DNA of 32,900 nucleotides, taken from NCBI GenBank assembly GCA_002179805.1, contig NAVB01000540.1, forward strand, positions 1-32,900, written 5' to 3'. Below are positions 1 through 8,344 of this stretch, one piece after another. Below the pieces are notes generated by a model. That model did not search any database and was not told where the DNA came from. It saw nothing but the letters and a program-made list of their open reading frames with translations. Both the position numbers and the translations under genes were made by a program. The stretch is from Acanthamoeba lenticulata. Its lineage: Eukaryota; Discosea; Longamoebia; Acanthamoebidae. The stretch's first letter is position 1. Every line of letters begins with the position of its first letter.

Positions 1-108
1 TTTTTTTTGAATTTCAATTTCAATTCTATTAATCTGTAAAAAAAAATAATTCGAACATTTTTCAATTTTTATCACGTGAAGAGTGTGAGCGCGGACGAGC
101 TGGCGGGA

Positions 109-1409
109 ATGACGGCCGCTCTGGTGGCGCAATCGCCAGCTCAGCCTCGAGCGGAACCACCGACACGCCGCCGCGGGAAGGAGGGGACGCGGGCCAAGCT
201 CGCCGGTACGGTCGCGTTGAGCGACGACTTCACGGCGGATCACGCGCAGGCCCTCAAACGGAGCATGTCGGCCTATTGTGCCGCGTCGAAGCTGCTGTTG
301 GCGCAGCCCGCGACTTCCCCGCACGAAGCGCCGGCCGCCAGGGGTTGGCAGCAGCCCGACTGGCTGCTTGAGGTCCGTCAGCAAGCCTATCGTCGTCTCT
401 GCTTCAAGAAAGAAGCCTTATCCTCTCTTCTCCCTTCTCTCTCTTCGTCTTTGCCTTTGTTTTGTTTGGGGGCTTGGCCAGAGACTGCACCGCCTCTTTG
501 GCCGGATCCGGTGGCACATACGAGGTGCGGACACCTTCCCGCCATCGTCGTCCAGCGACAATTCGCGGGCCACTACATGTCAGACACCTCACACCGTCGT
601 GTGTGCGTGTGCGTGGTGTTGTGTGGCGTTGTGCAGTCCAAGACGTGGTGACCAGCGCTGGGCAGGAGGACGACGCATTGTTCCAGCAGGCCCAGCTCGA
701 GGCCTGTCATGGCGACCTCTGGCGAGGCGATTGCGCACTCGTGCCGCCGCCGCCGCCGCCGCCTTTGGGCGAGGAGGCGTCGGCAGGCAAGAGGGGCGGG
801 TCCTTCCCCGTGTGGGAGTGCGCCACCAGCACCGAGCGCCCGATCAGTGACGACGACGTCGACGACAACAGCGACGGTGTACTCACCACTGACGCGCACA
901 GCGAGGCATCGATGATGAGGATGGGCTTCCCCTTCCGTCTACGCCTCACCGCTTCCACGGGCGAGGGAGACCCGCGTCTGCAGCCAACACGCGTGGCGGC
1001 GGCGGTGGAGGGCAGCTTTGTGGTGCCTACGCGCGACGTCGCCCGGGCATGCCACTCCGGCACGGCGGCGTTCGATGCGACGCTGGCACTCCGATCCGTG
1101 GCGCAAGACCACCACCATAAGATCAAGGAAGAGGAGACGACGATGGGGACAATAGTCTTACTAACGAAGAAGAGGGAGAAGGAGGAGAAGAAAAAGAAGA
1201 AGGGGCTCCTACGTGGACTGTGGCCGTGGGGTTCGTCACAGTCATCGTCCTCCTCCGGCTCCTCATCTCCACCACCACCTGCCGCCCCAGGGGCCCACGA
1301 CTTGACCGTAGAGGAGGGGGAGGAAGATGAGCAAACAGCCCCCAAGGGCGACGAAGATGGTGCCGTCTTCGCGAGTTGTCGTGTCGTGGTGATGGTCGAG
1401 TCGTGCTGA
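109..1409 (+). CDS. Hypothetical protein, three-exon model
   Basis: I do not recognise this protein. A model joining 109-372, 482-595 and 666-1409 closes in frame (373 residues). Both introns are GT-AG and phase 0, and the first has a long pyrimidine tract before its acceptor at 480-481. The N-terminus is basic and Ala/Pro-rich. Exon 3 begins E-D-D-A-L-F, has a seven-proline run, then a mixed region, then a very Lys/Glu-rich stretch (K-K-R-E-K-E-E-K) and a Ser/Pro-rich, acidic C-terminus. It has no signal peptide or membrane segment. The ATG at 109 is the first in frame; an in-frame stop at 37-39 lies in the AT-rich sequence upstream, although an upstream exon outside the window is possible. 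Codon-third GC and the clean splice frames support coding. The exact exon 1 donor is the weakest point. Confidence 0.5.
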
Positions 1410-1466
1410 AGTGACATTTTATTGCAAGTGGCATCTTATATTTGAAACGCCTGATAAAGAAAAGTT

Positions 1467-2035
1467 ATGGCCTCCGCTTCTCCTCCTTCCTGGTGGTGTC
1501 TGGGCGGTTGTGTACAACCCATCAAACGTCTGGGACGACACTGGGGTTGGCCCTCTAAGGGTCCAACAAGCACTGTGGATCGATCCTGATCTTCCAGATG
1601 GTGTCACAACTCTCTACATTTGGGGTCAGAGCAACGCGAACCAAAGCCTCATCGTCTTAGCTCAGAACCGAAACTTTTTGGGGCAACCTGCCTACATGTT
1701 CACGCTCAACTTCTTTTGGGAACTCTCTCCTGCATCAACCAAGGTCGCCTCCACCAGATAATAGCCGGTTCCCCAGGTATCCCCTTTACCCCTGAAGGTG
1801 GCGATATGTGTTTATCCTGACACGACCATACCGGCCGGACCTGCTCGTTACAGTTCAACTGGCAGTGCGTATGGCCAGGACTAGCCGTTTTGGCCTGGCA
1901 CCTCTCGGTACTGCATAATTGCCACTGGTACGCCCAGCACTACGTCCGGGATGATTTTCAGGTCCGCTCCATCGGCGTCACAACTGACCATGATTCGGTT
2001 GAGATCGCCTATCCAGATCATTAGGGACCCTCTGG
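1467..2035 (+). pseudogene. Degenerate paralogue of the secreted-protein gene at 4104-5255
   Basis: Fragments in three frames match the intact protein encoded at 4104-5255, in order. At about 1508-1720 the frame reads V-V-Y-N-P, then D-L-P-D-G-V-T-T-L-Y, then L-G-Q-P-A-Y-M-F-T-L-N, which parallels the first domain of the intact copy. The frame then shifts (C-I-N-Q-G near 1735) and stops at about 1818. A further piece near 1847 reads R-Y-S-S-T-G-S, matching A-Y-S-S-T-G-S of the intact gene. A last piece near 1950-2030 reads D-D-F-Q-V-R-S-I-G-V, matching N-D-F-S-L-L-S-I-G-F, and contains a stop. The candidate start at 1467 is out of frame with the first fragment. The second domain of the parent is missing. 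With several frameshifts, stops and a 3' truncation it cannot encode the full protein. Confidence 0.8.
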
Positions 2036-2106
2036 TCGCCAATCGGATTTTTGCTCTCTCACCGCTCCAATTTTCATTTTGTTTTTCTTTTTTTGTTCAA
2101 TAATCA

Positions 2107-3169
2107 TTATTTTTCAAGCTTCGCGACTCGAAGTGAATGCAACGGAAGGTAGTCGGTTTTCACTGTCAGCATCGGGTCATAGCCATCATTGTTGTCGTCC
2201 TCTTTTTCGCTCTCTTCGCCTTGTCCCTTGCACTTGAACTGGTCGAGGTCGACGAAGAGCATGCGGGAGGGCTCGTCCACGGTGACGTCGAGCTGATCGT
2301 CGCCCAAGCGATGCCGGTAGAGATGCTCTTTGTACCGCTTTGCGTGCTTGTACTGGCTGAAAGGCGGCGGCAGCCGATACGCTTTGATGTCCTCAAAGCC
2401 CTGTGGCAGGATTTTTCGTGTTGGCCAACTAACACGTGCCCAAACTCGAGAGAGAGAGAGAGGAGGAACGGTACGTGGCTCCGATACCAGTTGGCGGCGC
2501 CCTCGGTCGAGTTGAGCACGACGTAGCGATAGCTCGTGTTGTTGGCGGCCCACGTCAGCGCCTCGTCCAGGAGCAGCGCGCCGCAGCCTTGTGCGCAGAA
2601 ACAGCTGCAGGCGGAGGGCGGATGTCACCAAGAGGCCAAGAAGAAGAGGCACAAGAGGTGTGGGCCACAAGAAGTCGACTTACCTGATCTCACCGATGTC
2701 ACTAAAGGCACCTGAGACCGGGTCGGGCTTCGCCACCAACTTCTTGAGCGGAGCGCCCCTGTTGTGTGCACGAGTGGCAGTTCGTTTCTTGTGTTCTTCT
2801 GGTGTCTTTGAAGAAGTTGGGGTGGGAGGCAAACCAAGCGAAATAGTTGGAGTCGTGCACAAAGACCTGGAGGATGATGAAGCCTACGACCTTGCGCGTT
2901 TCTTCAAAGCACACCCACGCAGCCCACGAGTCATCGCTCGCATGTTCATCCCACACTTTCGAGAAGAACTCGGGCGCCACGTCCAGACATCCTGCAGAAC
3001 AGGACCTTCAAGTGAGTTGGTTCTGCGGCAGACGTTCTTTTTCTCCTCTCGCACCAGTCTTTCGGTTGATGCAAAGTTCGTCAGGGTGAATCTTCTTTTT
3101 GAGGCGTGCGGCCTCCTTGGGCTTGACCTTGGTTACCACCCGCCTCTTGAGTCCAGCGCACTCCTCCAT
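2107..3169 (-). CDS. GNAT-family N-acetyltransferase
   Basis: Predicted acetyl-CoA-dependent N-acetyltransferase of unknown substrate. The exons are 3169-3055, 2991-2867, 2805-2684, 2604-2475 and 2400-2107. All boundaries are GT-AG and all phases close, giving 261 residues. Residues 60-80 (A-A-W-V-C-F-E-E-T-R-K-V-V-G-F-I-I-L-Q) look like the GNAT central strands. Residues 117-135 contain G-E-I-S-C-F-C-A-Q-G-C-G-A-L-L-L-D-E, which fits motif A, the acetyl-CoA pyrophosphate loop, in slightly degenerate form (Q126, G129). Then N-S-T-E-G-A-A-N-W-Y-R-S-H-G-F-E is the typical motif B ending, with N-W-Y close to the usual A-x-x-F/W-Y. The C-terminal 90 residues are a charged extension with an acidic patch (E-E-S-E-K-E-D-D). 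The third exon is needed because the frame before it runs into a stop. The start at 3169 is the best ATG, but an upstream exon cannot be excluded. Confidence 0.75.
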
Positions 3170-3325
3170 ATGCTCCCTGCAGAAACACGTTTTCAACACT
3201 CTGGTGATCCGGGCGCAGAAGAGCAAGCAGAAGAGAATACTTGGAAAAGCCAACTTTTTTTCAAAAGAACAAAAAGGGATTTATGGCTGAATTGCACTGG
3301 AACCAAAAAGACAAGGAAACGTCAA

Positions 3326-3971
3326 CTATATCCTAGTGCTGCACGAAGTGTTATCCCCTCCACAGATTCTGCAAGTGTCAAGCTGGTAGCTCTTCTTGGA
3401 GCTCTCCACAACCACTACACCACTTCTTCTGACCTTTTGGTCTGGTGTCTTCTTGTATGAGGAGGCCAGCAGGGGGCTCATCCTATTTGTGTCCAGAAGT
3501 TCACCCAAATTTCCACTCATAATCACAATTGTCTTAATCCTTGCCACAACCCAGAACATGAACATGAGAAGGGAGAAGAAGAGAGTGAAACACTGTGACA
3601 AGGGCGATATCAATAAGAAGGAGCTCTTACTTGAGCAGCAGATCTATCCCATGCCAAAATGTGCATCAACACACTTCCTGTTAGGCACATTCATCAACTG
3701 TTGAAAAAAAATACCTTAACTACCTTAGTGTGAGAGACAAGATGATGGTGGGTACTTGCAGGATGGCCTGAAGTTTAATGGTGGGCAGGAGATCCGCCAC
3801 TGCTGCAGTAAAAGATGGCAATGATATGACATCTTGGCCAAAGATAACGCATAGGGCAGGCTGATGGCTAAGGATGAAGAGTATGAGCCTGAAAACGGAA
3901 CCGAGAAGCTTTTTTTTGTGGCTTTTTCTTCGATTGTTTTCTCTCTTTCTCTCTCCTTTCGTGGCGACCAC
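3326..3971 (-). CDS. Possible small membrane protein (uncertain exons)
   Basis: Two open stretches look coding. At 3971-3762 there is a basic N-terminus (K-K-K-L-L) followed by a hydrophobic segment (F-R-L-I-L-F-I-L) and a second apolar region. At about 3600-3326 there is a strong hydrophobic segment (L-F-F-S-L-L-M-F-M-F-W-V-V-A), a hydrophilic stretch, and a terminal C-R-I-C-G-G-D-N-T-S-C motif before a stop at 3328-3326. A donor after C-T-G-C-A-A near 3762 and an acceptor near 3601 would join them in phase 0. The C-x-x-C-G-G-D-N motif resembles short Cys-rich elements in some extracellular proteins, but it is too small to assign. It could instead be upstream exons of the GNAT gene, which begins only 157 bases downstream. 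Confidence 0.3.
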
Positions 3972-4103
3972 TCGGGCATGTTTACCTAATCACGCAATAC
4001 CTTCTTTTGTTCAACTCGCCTGAAGGTGAAGAAGAACCGTTCGCCCGCTCGACCGTTCCTACAACTCACACCATACCAGTAGTAAAGTTTTGCCAGCTCG
4101 ACC

Positions 4104-5255
4104 ATGTCGACATTCATCTTCATGTTGTTATTCATCGGTTCTGTAATGTCAGTTGTGTACCGCCCACCCGACGTCGCTCTGCCCCCTCTCTATCTGGGAA
4201 GTGCCGTTTGGGTCGATTCGCAGCTTCCTAATGACGTCTCAACACTCTACATGATTTGGACTCAAACAGGAGATATCCAAAGCATTGCTGTTTTGGGTCA
4301 GAATCTCGATATTAGGCAGCAACCATCCTACTTCTACACGCTCAATGACTACACTAACAGCATCACATGCATCAACAAGATGATCCCTTGGGGAGAAGCA
4401 GAAGAAGAGTGCGCAGATAGTGATAGTGTGCCAATCAATAACGTGGGTGCTTACAGCTCGACTGGGTCTTTGCACCAGAGCTACTGGCTCTACTATGGTT
4501 GCCAGGAGGGCTCGAGCTGCACCCTCGCCACCGGTACCGGCAGAACCCCTTGGCTCAATACGATCCTCCAGCGCACTGCCACCAATGACTTTTCACTCCT
4601 CTCCATCGGCTTCGCCACTTTTCTCGCCACTGTAAACATCACCGACATCGTGATCATGCGGGATGGACCTGTGAGCATCTCCAGCGTCGGCCCGGTACCT
4701 CAATCTGGGTTCACTGCCGCCACTTGGCTTCCTGACGACACCCTCCCGACGGTGCTCGGCGTGGATAGCATGACCATGACCTGGGACCAGACCCTGCCCA
4801 CCCCGGCCTATGTGGTGTTGAGCTCAACGAAGAGCTTTGGTTCTGCCGACACCATCATGCCCTACATGGTTGCCCTCAATGGGCAGTGGGGATCCTCCTC
4901 CCGAAACTGCATCGCCTACTATGCTGGTGCGGTGAAAGGTGGCGACCGATGTCAGGTTCTGAGCGCGTTCTCCATGAATGCCGCCCTGTCCCCGCCATCA
5001 GCTGGCATGGCCAATTCCTACTTCGTCAGCTTAACAAGAAATGGCGAAACCTGCACGCTCGTTGCTGGGATGGGTGATACCGGCAAGGCCACCATCTCTC
5101 GAGTGGTGAACTGCAAACGGGTTCGTTATATTGGCTTCACCAACAACTTGGGAGCCATCTACACGCCTCAGAATGTGATGGTTACCTACGACCTCCCGAA
5201 TCATCCTTCAGCAACTGCTGGTAGTTGCTGCACGTTGACAAAACGCTGGGTCTAG
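4104..5255 (+). CDS. Secreted protein with two tandem beta-rich domains
   Basis: Single-exon gene of 383 residues. Residues 1-17 (M-S-T-F-I-F-M-L-L-F-I-G-S-V-M-S-V) are a clear signal peptide and there is no C-terminal membrane segment, so the product is probably secreted. The mature protein appears to be an internal duplication. In the first half, V-W-V-D-S-Q-L-P-N-D-V-S-T-L-Y pairs with the second-half T-W-L-P-D-D-T-L-P-T-V-L-G. S-Y-W-L-Y-Y-G-C-Q-E-G-S-S-C-T-L pairs with S-Y-F-V-S-L-T-R-N-G-E-T-C-T-L. L-L-S-I-G-F-A-T pairs with V-R-Y-I-G-F-T-N. Paired cysteines suggest disulphides. I do not recognise the family; a lectin-like or farnesoic-acid-O-methyltransferase-like beta sandwich is possible. 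A decayed paralogue lies 2 kb upstream in the same orientation, so this looks like a locally duplicating family. The start is the first ATG after an AT-rich leader. Confidence 0.85.
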   Translation: MSTFIFMLLFIGSVMSVVYRPPDVALPPLYLGSAVWVDSQLPNDVSTLYMIWTQTGDIQSIAVLGQNLDIRQQPSYFYTLNDYTNSITCINKMIPWGEAEEECADSDSVPINNVGAYSSTGSLHQSYWLYYGCQEGSSCTLATGTGRTPWLNTILQRTATNDFSLLSIGFATFLATVNITDIVIMRDGPVSISSVGPVPQSGFTAATWLPDDTLPTVLGVDSMTMTWDQTLPTPAYVVLSSTKSFGSADTIMPYMVALNGQWGSSSRNCIAYYAGAVKGGDRCQVLSAFSMNAALSPPSAGMANSYFVSLTRNGETCTLVAGMGDTGKATISRVVNCKRVRYIGFTNNLGAIYTPQNVMVTYDLPNHPSATAGSCCTLTKRWV

Positions 5256-5263
5256 ACCAACGG

Positions 5264-5290
5264 TTTTTTTTTTTTTTTTTGTTTTTTTTG
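5264..5290. repeat. Poly-T tract downstream of the secreted-protein gene
   Basis: A run of about 18 T followed by G and 8 more T lies immediately 3' of the stop at 5255. It is a simple-sequence tract in the 3' flank. The remaining sequence to 5533 shows a C-rich run at about 5337-5347 and no convincing gene. Confidence 0.85.
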
Positions 5291-5533
5291 GGAGTCCAGT
5301 TTTGTTTTAGTGACCAATACAATGATATTCCACTTGCCCCCCCCCCGCACTCGCACATCTGGAGGTCTCTCGCTCTGTCCTCCTCCAACCAGCCACACTC
5401 CCTGTGGTCCAACCCAGCGGGCGATCAGCTGGACGAGCAGGAGGACGAGAAGGGACGAGGAGCGGCAACACGAGCAGAGGGCTGGACGAAGTGGACACTA
5501 CAAGTAGTGGGCTAAGTCCGTTCACTGTATTGG

Positions 5534-5672
5534 TTGGCATGGGGCTTGCTGCTGTTGGTCTAGGCGACGGAGCCCCATAGAGCATGGCCGCCGTATCGAG
5601 GGCGAGCGGTGGCCATGACGCTCGTGCTCGTGGCCCTGCTCCCTACGATGACGCCGACTCGAACGACGACCT
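5534..5672 (+). repeat. Dispersed repeat segment A, copy 1
   Basis: Closely matches 32745-32868. Long shared stretches include the block from GGCATGGGGCTTGCTGCTG and the block from CGTGGCCCTGCTCCCTACG. In the frame starting at 5584 both copies read R-G-P-A-P-Y-D-D followed by D-S. Differences between the copies are mostly single-base substitutions plus a short indel. Confidence 0.85.
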
Positions 5673-6141
5673 TCCCCCTGGCATCCTCGTGCGTGACGCC
5701 GGCGCGCTGACTCGTCGGCTCTGGCCAAGATGTCACATTCTCCGTGGTGAGGTGGTTCTTGTTGTTGTGCGCTGCTCCAGTCGTCTTCTCCATCATGGAA
5801 GAAGAGCACACAGAGGAGGAGGCTTGCCAGGCTTGCACTCTCTTCCTCAGCAGCAGACTCAAAGACAATGCCATGTGACATCTTGGCCAGAGACGACAAG
5901 CAACATACATTCTCTTTTATGTTTTGCTGATCCGGTCTTTTTCACCACAAAACACACCACCACAATCTCAGAGTCAGTCATGGAGAGGATCGAGGCGCAA
6001 GGCACCACGCTCTTCTCCTTCGTCATGACCTTCGACGGCGTGCACGACGTTCATGTCATCACGCTCGACGATGGCGAAGTGATTGATGAACTCGACGCAG
6101 AGTGCATAGAGCGGGATGAAGATGACGAGCCACACCCATGA
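5584..6141 (+). CDS. Possible repeat-family protein, C-terminal part conserved
   Basis: An open frame of 185 codons spans repeat segment A and the conserved segment B. The best-supported part is residues 130-185, which reads S-V-M-E-R-I-E-A-Q-G-T-T-L-F-S-F and then M-T-F-D-G-V-H-D-V-H, followed by an acidic tail ending at a stop. The second copy near 32410-32501 preserves this reading frame. Its changes are conservative (M to I, V to I twice) or synonymous, which suggests past protein-level constraint. The N-terminal two thirds is Arg/His/Pro-rich and may not be coding, because the opposite reading of segment A also resembles a signal-peptide-like hydrophobic stretch. I do not recognise the product. 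It may be a family member with unresolved introns or a remnant. Confidence 0.35.
   Translation: MAAVSRASGGHDARARGPAPYDDADSNDDLPPGILVRDAGALTRRLWPRCHILRGEVVLVVVRCSSRLLHHGRRAHRGGGLPGLHSLPQQQTQRQCHVTSWPETTSNIHSLLCFADPVFFTTKHTTTISESVMERIEAQGTTLFSFVMTFDGVHDVHVITLDDGEVIDELDAECIERDEDDEPHP
5748..5798 (-). repeat. Dispersed repeat segment C, copy 1 (inverted relative to copy 2)
   Basis: The reverse complement of this stretch resembles 32284-32336, with shared elements around TTGTTGTTGTGC and the CATCATGG end. The similarity is imperfect and partly low-complexity, so it is weaker than segments A and B. Confidence 0.45.
5959..6055 (+). repeat. Dispersed repeat segment B, copy 1
   Basis: Nearly identical to 32403-32501. 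Only a handful of substitutions occur across the block from GAGTCAGTCAT to GACGTTCATG. Similarity ends abruptly after the CATG at 6055. Confidence 0.9.
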
Positions 6142-6218
6142 AACTTGTTCTCGTTCACCTTCGTCGACTGCTTTTGGGCCCTAATTCTTCTTGAGCTGGT
6201 TTCTTTCTACTGCGGCGT

Positions 6219-7629
6219 TTACATGTTGTGTTGCGTTGGGGGAGAGGAGGAAGAAGAGGGCGACGAGGGCATCGTCGTCGTAGTCGAAGATGCCGACGGG
6301 GCAGCCGGCGGCGGGAAGAACGAGAAAAACGGCCTCGCCGCGGTGGTGGCGGTCTCTCCCACCGGCGGGGCGGCAGCGCTGGTGCTGGCGGCAGCCCACG
6401 GGGCCCAGTTCGCGAGCCCTTGGAACGGCGGTGGCTGCTGCTGCTGCGGCTGTGAATGGAGTTGTGCGAGCAGCTGTTCCAGAGTTGGGAACGGCGACGA
6501 CTGCTGTTGCTGCTGCTGCTGTTGCTGCGAGGGCCGCGGGCGCGGCTGCTGCGGCTGCGGCGGCTTGAAGGTGCACTCCGGGGCGTGCGCGCTCCAGTGC
6601 GTCTTCTGGCAGTAGAGCGAGCAGTAATACACCTGCATCAGAGGACACGTCATTCACACCCACCATCACCGCCATTGTCATTAACCAGCATCAACATCGT
6701 CATCGTGATCATGAAGAAAAGTGAGCTCGAGGAGGACTCGGCTGACCTTGTCGCAGGCGCAAACGCGGAGAGCGAGGCGGCCGGTCTCCTTGGCCCGCCG
6801 GCAGCAGGCGCAGCGCTTGCGCCGCGTGGGACGGACGAGCTCCTCGACCAGGCCCCGTTCGTCGGTCACGGCGAGGGTCGTGTAGCGCTTCGGCTGGCGC
6901 GCGCCGGCCTTGTTTACGTTGGAGTTGATGTTGCGCTTGCGCAGCGAGCCGGTCAGGTCCTGCGCTCGCTCGCGCTCCTTCCAGGTCCGCAGCAGCCGGC
7001 GATAGCGCCCGAGCGCGTCGTACTCGTCGTCGTAGTCGAGGATGAGGGCGTGCTGGATGTCGACGATGGCCGCCTGCAGGTTGTCGAGGGCCTCGTGGGC
7101 AGCGCTGCGCCGGCCCAGAGCCTTGATGACCGTTCGTCGGGCCTCCTCCGAGATCGGGCACGGGCAGCCAAAGGCGGGGCCGCCAGGCGAGTTGGCCATG
7201 GGCGCGTAGGGGTCCGACCCCAGGCGAAGCGTCTCGCGGCAGTCCTTGATCACTTCGACGTGATTGCCCATCTTAAGCCATCTGCAGTGCAGATTAAGAT
7301 GCGTGTAGAGGCAGAAGAAAAACAACTAAATTATGTGGATGCAAGGCGGGATGGGTTGCATACGCGGCGGCTCGGTTGCAGTGTACGACAGCTAGAAGCT
7401 CGGCCATGGGCTTGGGGGTGTGGTGGGCAAAGATACTCACGCCGACGAGCGATTCACGCGCCCAGGCAATCAGGCTGCTAAAGATCTGTATGGCCTCCTC
7501 ATACTTGCCCGCACGGTAGAGCTCGTTTCCCTTGGCCTTCAGCTCCATCGGCACGGGAGGCCATGGCGATGACCCACCTCCTCCTCCACTCCCTTCATCT
7601 AACCCCCCATGGCGGTGTGGGCAAAACAT
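6219..7629 (-). CDS. TPR and MYND zinc-finger protein
   Basis: Exons 7629-7441, 7410-7364, 7281-6747 and 6632-6219 join with GT-AG boundaries in consistent phase to give 394 residues. Residues 28-60 (L-K-A-K-G-N-E-L-Y-R-A-G-K-Y-E-E-A-I) start a TPR. The second helix pair, H-C-N-R-A-A-A-W-L-K-M-G-N-H, spans the second intron, which strongly supports that splice. A further TPR-like stretch follows. Residues 236-277 form the MYND finger, C-x2-C, then C-A-C, Y-Y-C-S-L-Y-C-Q-K-T-H-W-S-A-H, with the final Cys at 277; the second Cys pair is one residue closer than usual. The finger is split by the third intron. The C-terminus is Gln/Pro-rich with a nine-Gln run. TPR-MYND proteins usually act as protein-interaction adaptors, sometimes in Hsp90 or chromatin complexes. 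No SET domain is present. The start at 7629 has an alternative ATG at M28. Confidence 0.85.
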
Positions 7630-7657
7630 GTGGAGACAAGGGTCGAGTGTTTCAGTT

Positions 7658-7663
7658 TTTATT
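7658..7663 (-). terminator. Candidate poly(A) signal AATAAA
   Basis: AATAAA on the minus strand, about 55 bases past the stop at 7718. It marks the likely end of the small minus-strand transcript, 29 bases before the TPR-MYND start. Confidence 0.45.
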
Positions 7664-7717
7664 TCAGTGTTTCAGAATATTTCGTAATCTACAGGGCCGC
7701 GGAACCAGCCCGAAGGT

Positions 7718-8104
7718 TCAGCATGAGGTGCGGCTCGAGCGTTCGTTCTCCAGGGCGAAGGAGAAGAGCGGAGAATCGAGGTCAGGGAAGGTCGCAAGGA
7801 CAGCCTTCAACTGGGCCGTTGCTCGCGCATGTTGTACGGCCGGGGAAGCTCTATCGATGATGAGTGTTGGCGACGGTGGTGTGCCACTGACGCCATCAAC
7901 TCGCTCTTGGCCTCGAGAACGCTTTTGTTTCGACTGCCCAGCCACGGGTGTCTGCTGTTGTCGACTTGACCGTTGACTCGGGATCTTGGTGGTCTCTAGA
8001 GGTGTGGGCAGACAACTGAGTAGCCGAACAACTTTGTGCATCGAGGAGGCGAAGTGATGATGATGAGGCGCAGAGTGGATTCGTGAATGAACGGCCCCCA
8101 ACAA
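7718..8104 (-). CDS. Possible small basic protein of unknown function
   Basis: A 128-codon open frame lies between the stop of the surface-protein gene (8345) and the TPR-MYND start (7629). The C-terminal half reads S-P-A-V-Q-H-A-R-A-T-A-Q-L-K-A-V-L, then F-P-D-L-D-S-P-L-F-S-F-A-L-E-N-E, and looks protein-like. The middle is Arg/Gln/Ser-rich. A poly(A)-type signal follows at the right distance. The N-terminal start is uncertain; a second Met lies at residue 22. It has no recognised domain. The alternative is that this is long 3' untranslated sequence of the surface-protein gene. Confidence 0.35.
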   Translation of the reverse strand: MLGAVHSRIHSAPHHHHFASSMHKVVRLLSCLPTPLETTKIPSQRSSRQQQTPVAGQSKQKRSRGQERVDGVSGTPPSPTLIIDRASPAVQHARATAQLKAVLATFPDLDSPLFSFALENERSSRTSC

Positions 8105-8344
8105 GAAGGGGATGGTCCTGCACTCGCCAGGAGCACCCGGTTAGGGTCAACCTCGCCGGCTGGCGGGGAGCCTCTTGTTTCCGTGCCAATGGGCTCCTTT
8201 CCCAAGCACCATGCCCAAACAAGCGCAGATTGACATGGGTTGTTGCTGGGTAATTTGGTTTTTAGCCTGATTACCCCGCGGGACATTGCGGATTGATGCT
8301 GCTTGCTTTTGTATTTGGAAGTCGGAAGAGAAGAGACAATCCCA

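Noticed and set aside
2702..2862. Frameshift or sequencing indel in the GNAT gene
   Set aside because: A GT-AG intron at 2866-2806 explains the frame change and fits the fold better than a single-base error in the GGGG run.
3326..3971. Fusion of membrane segments to the GNAT protein
   Set aside because: A stop at 3328-3326 and a good ATG at 3169 favour separate genes, and no phase-consistent splice between them was found; not fully excluded.
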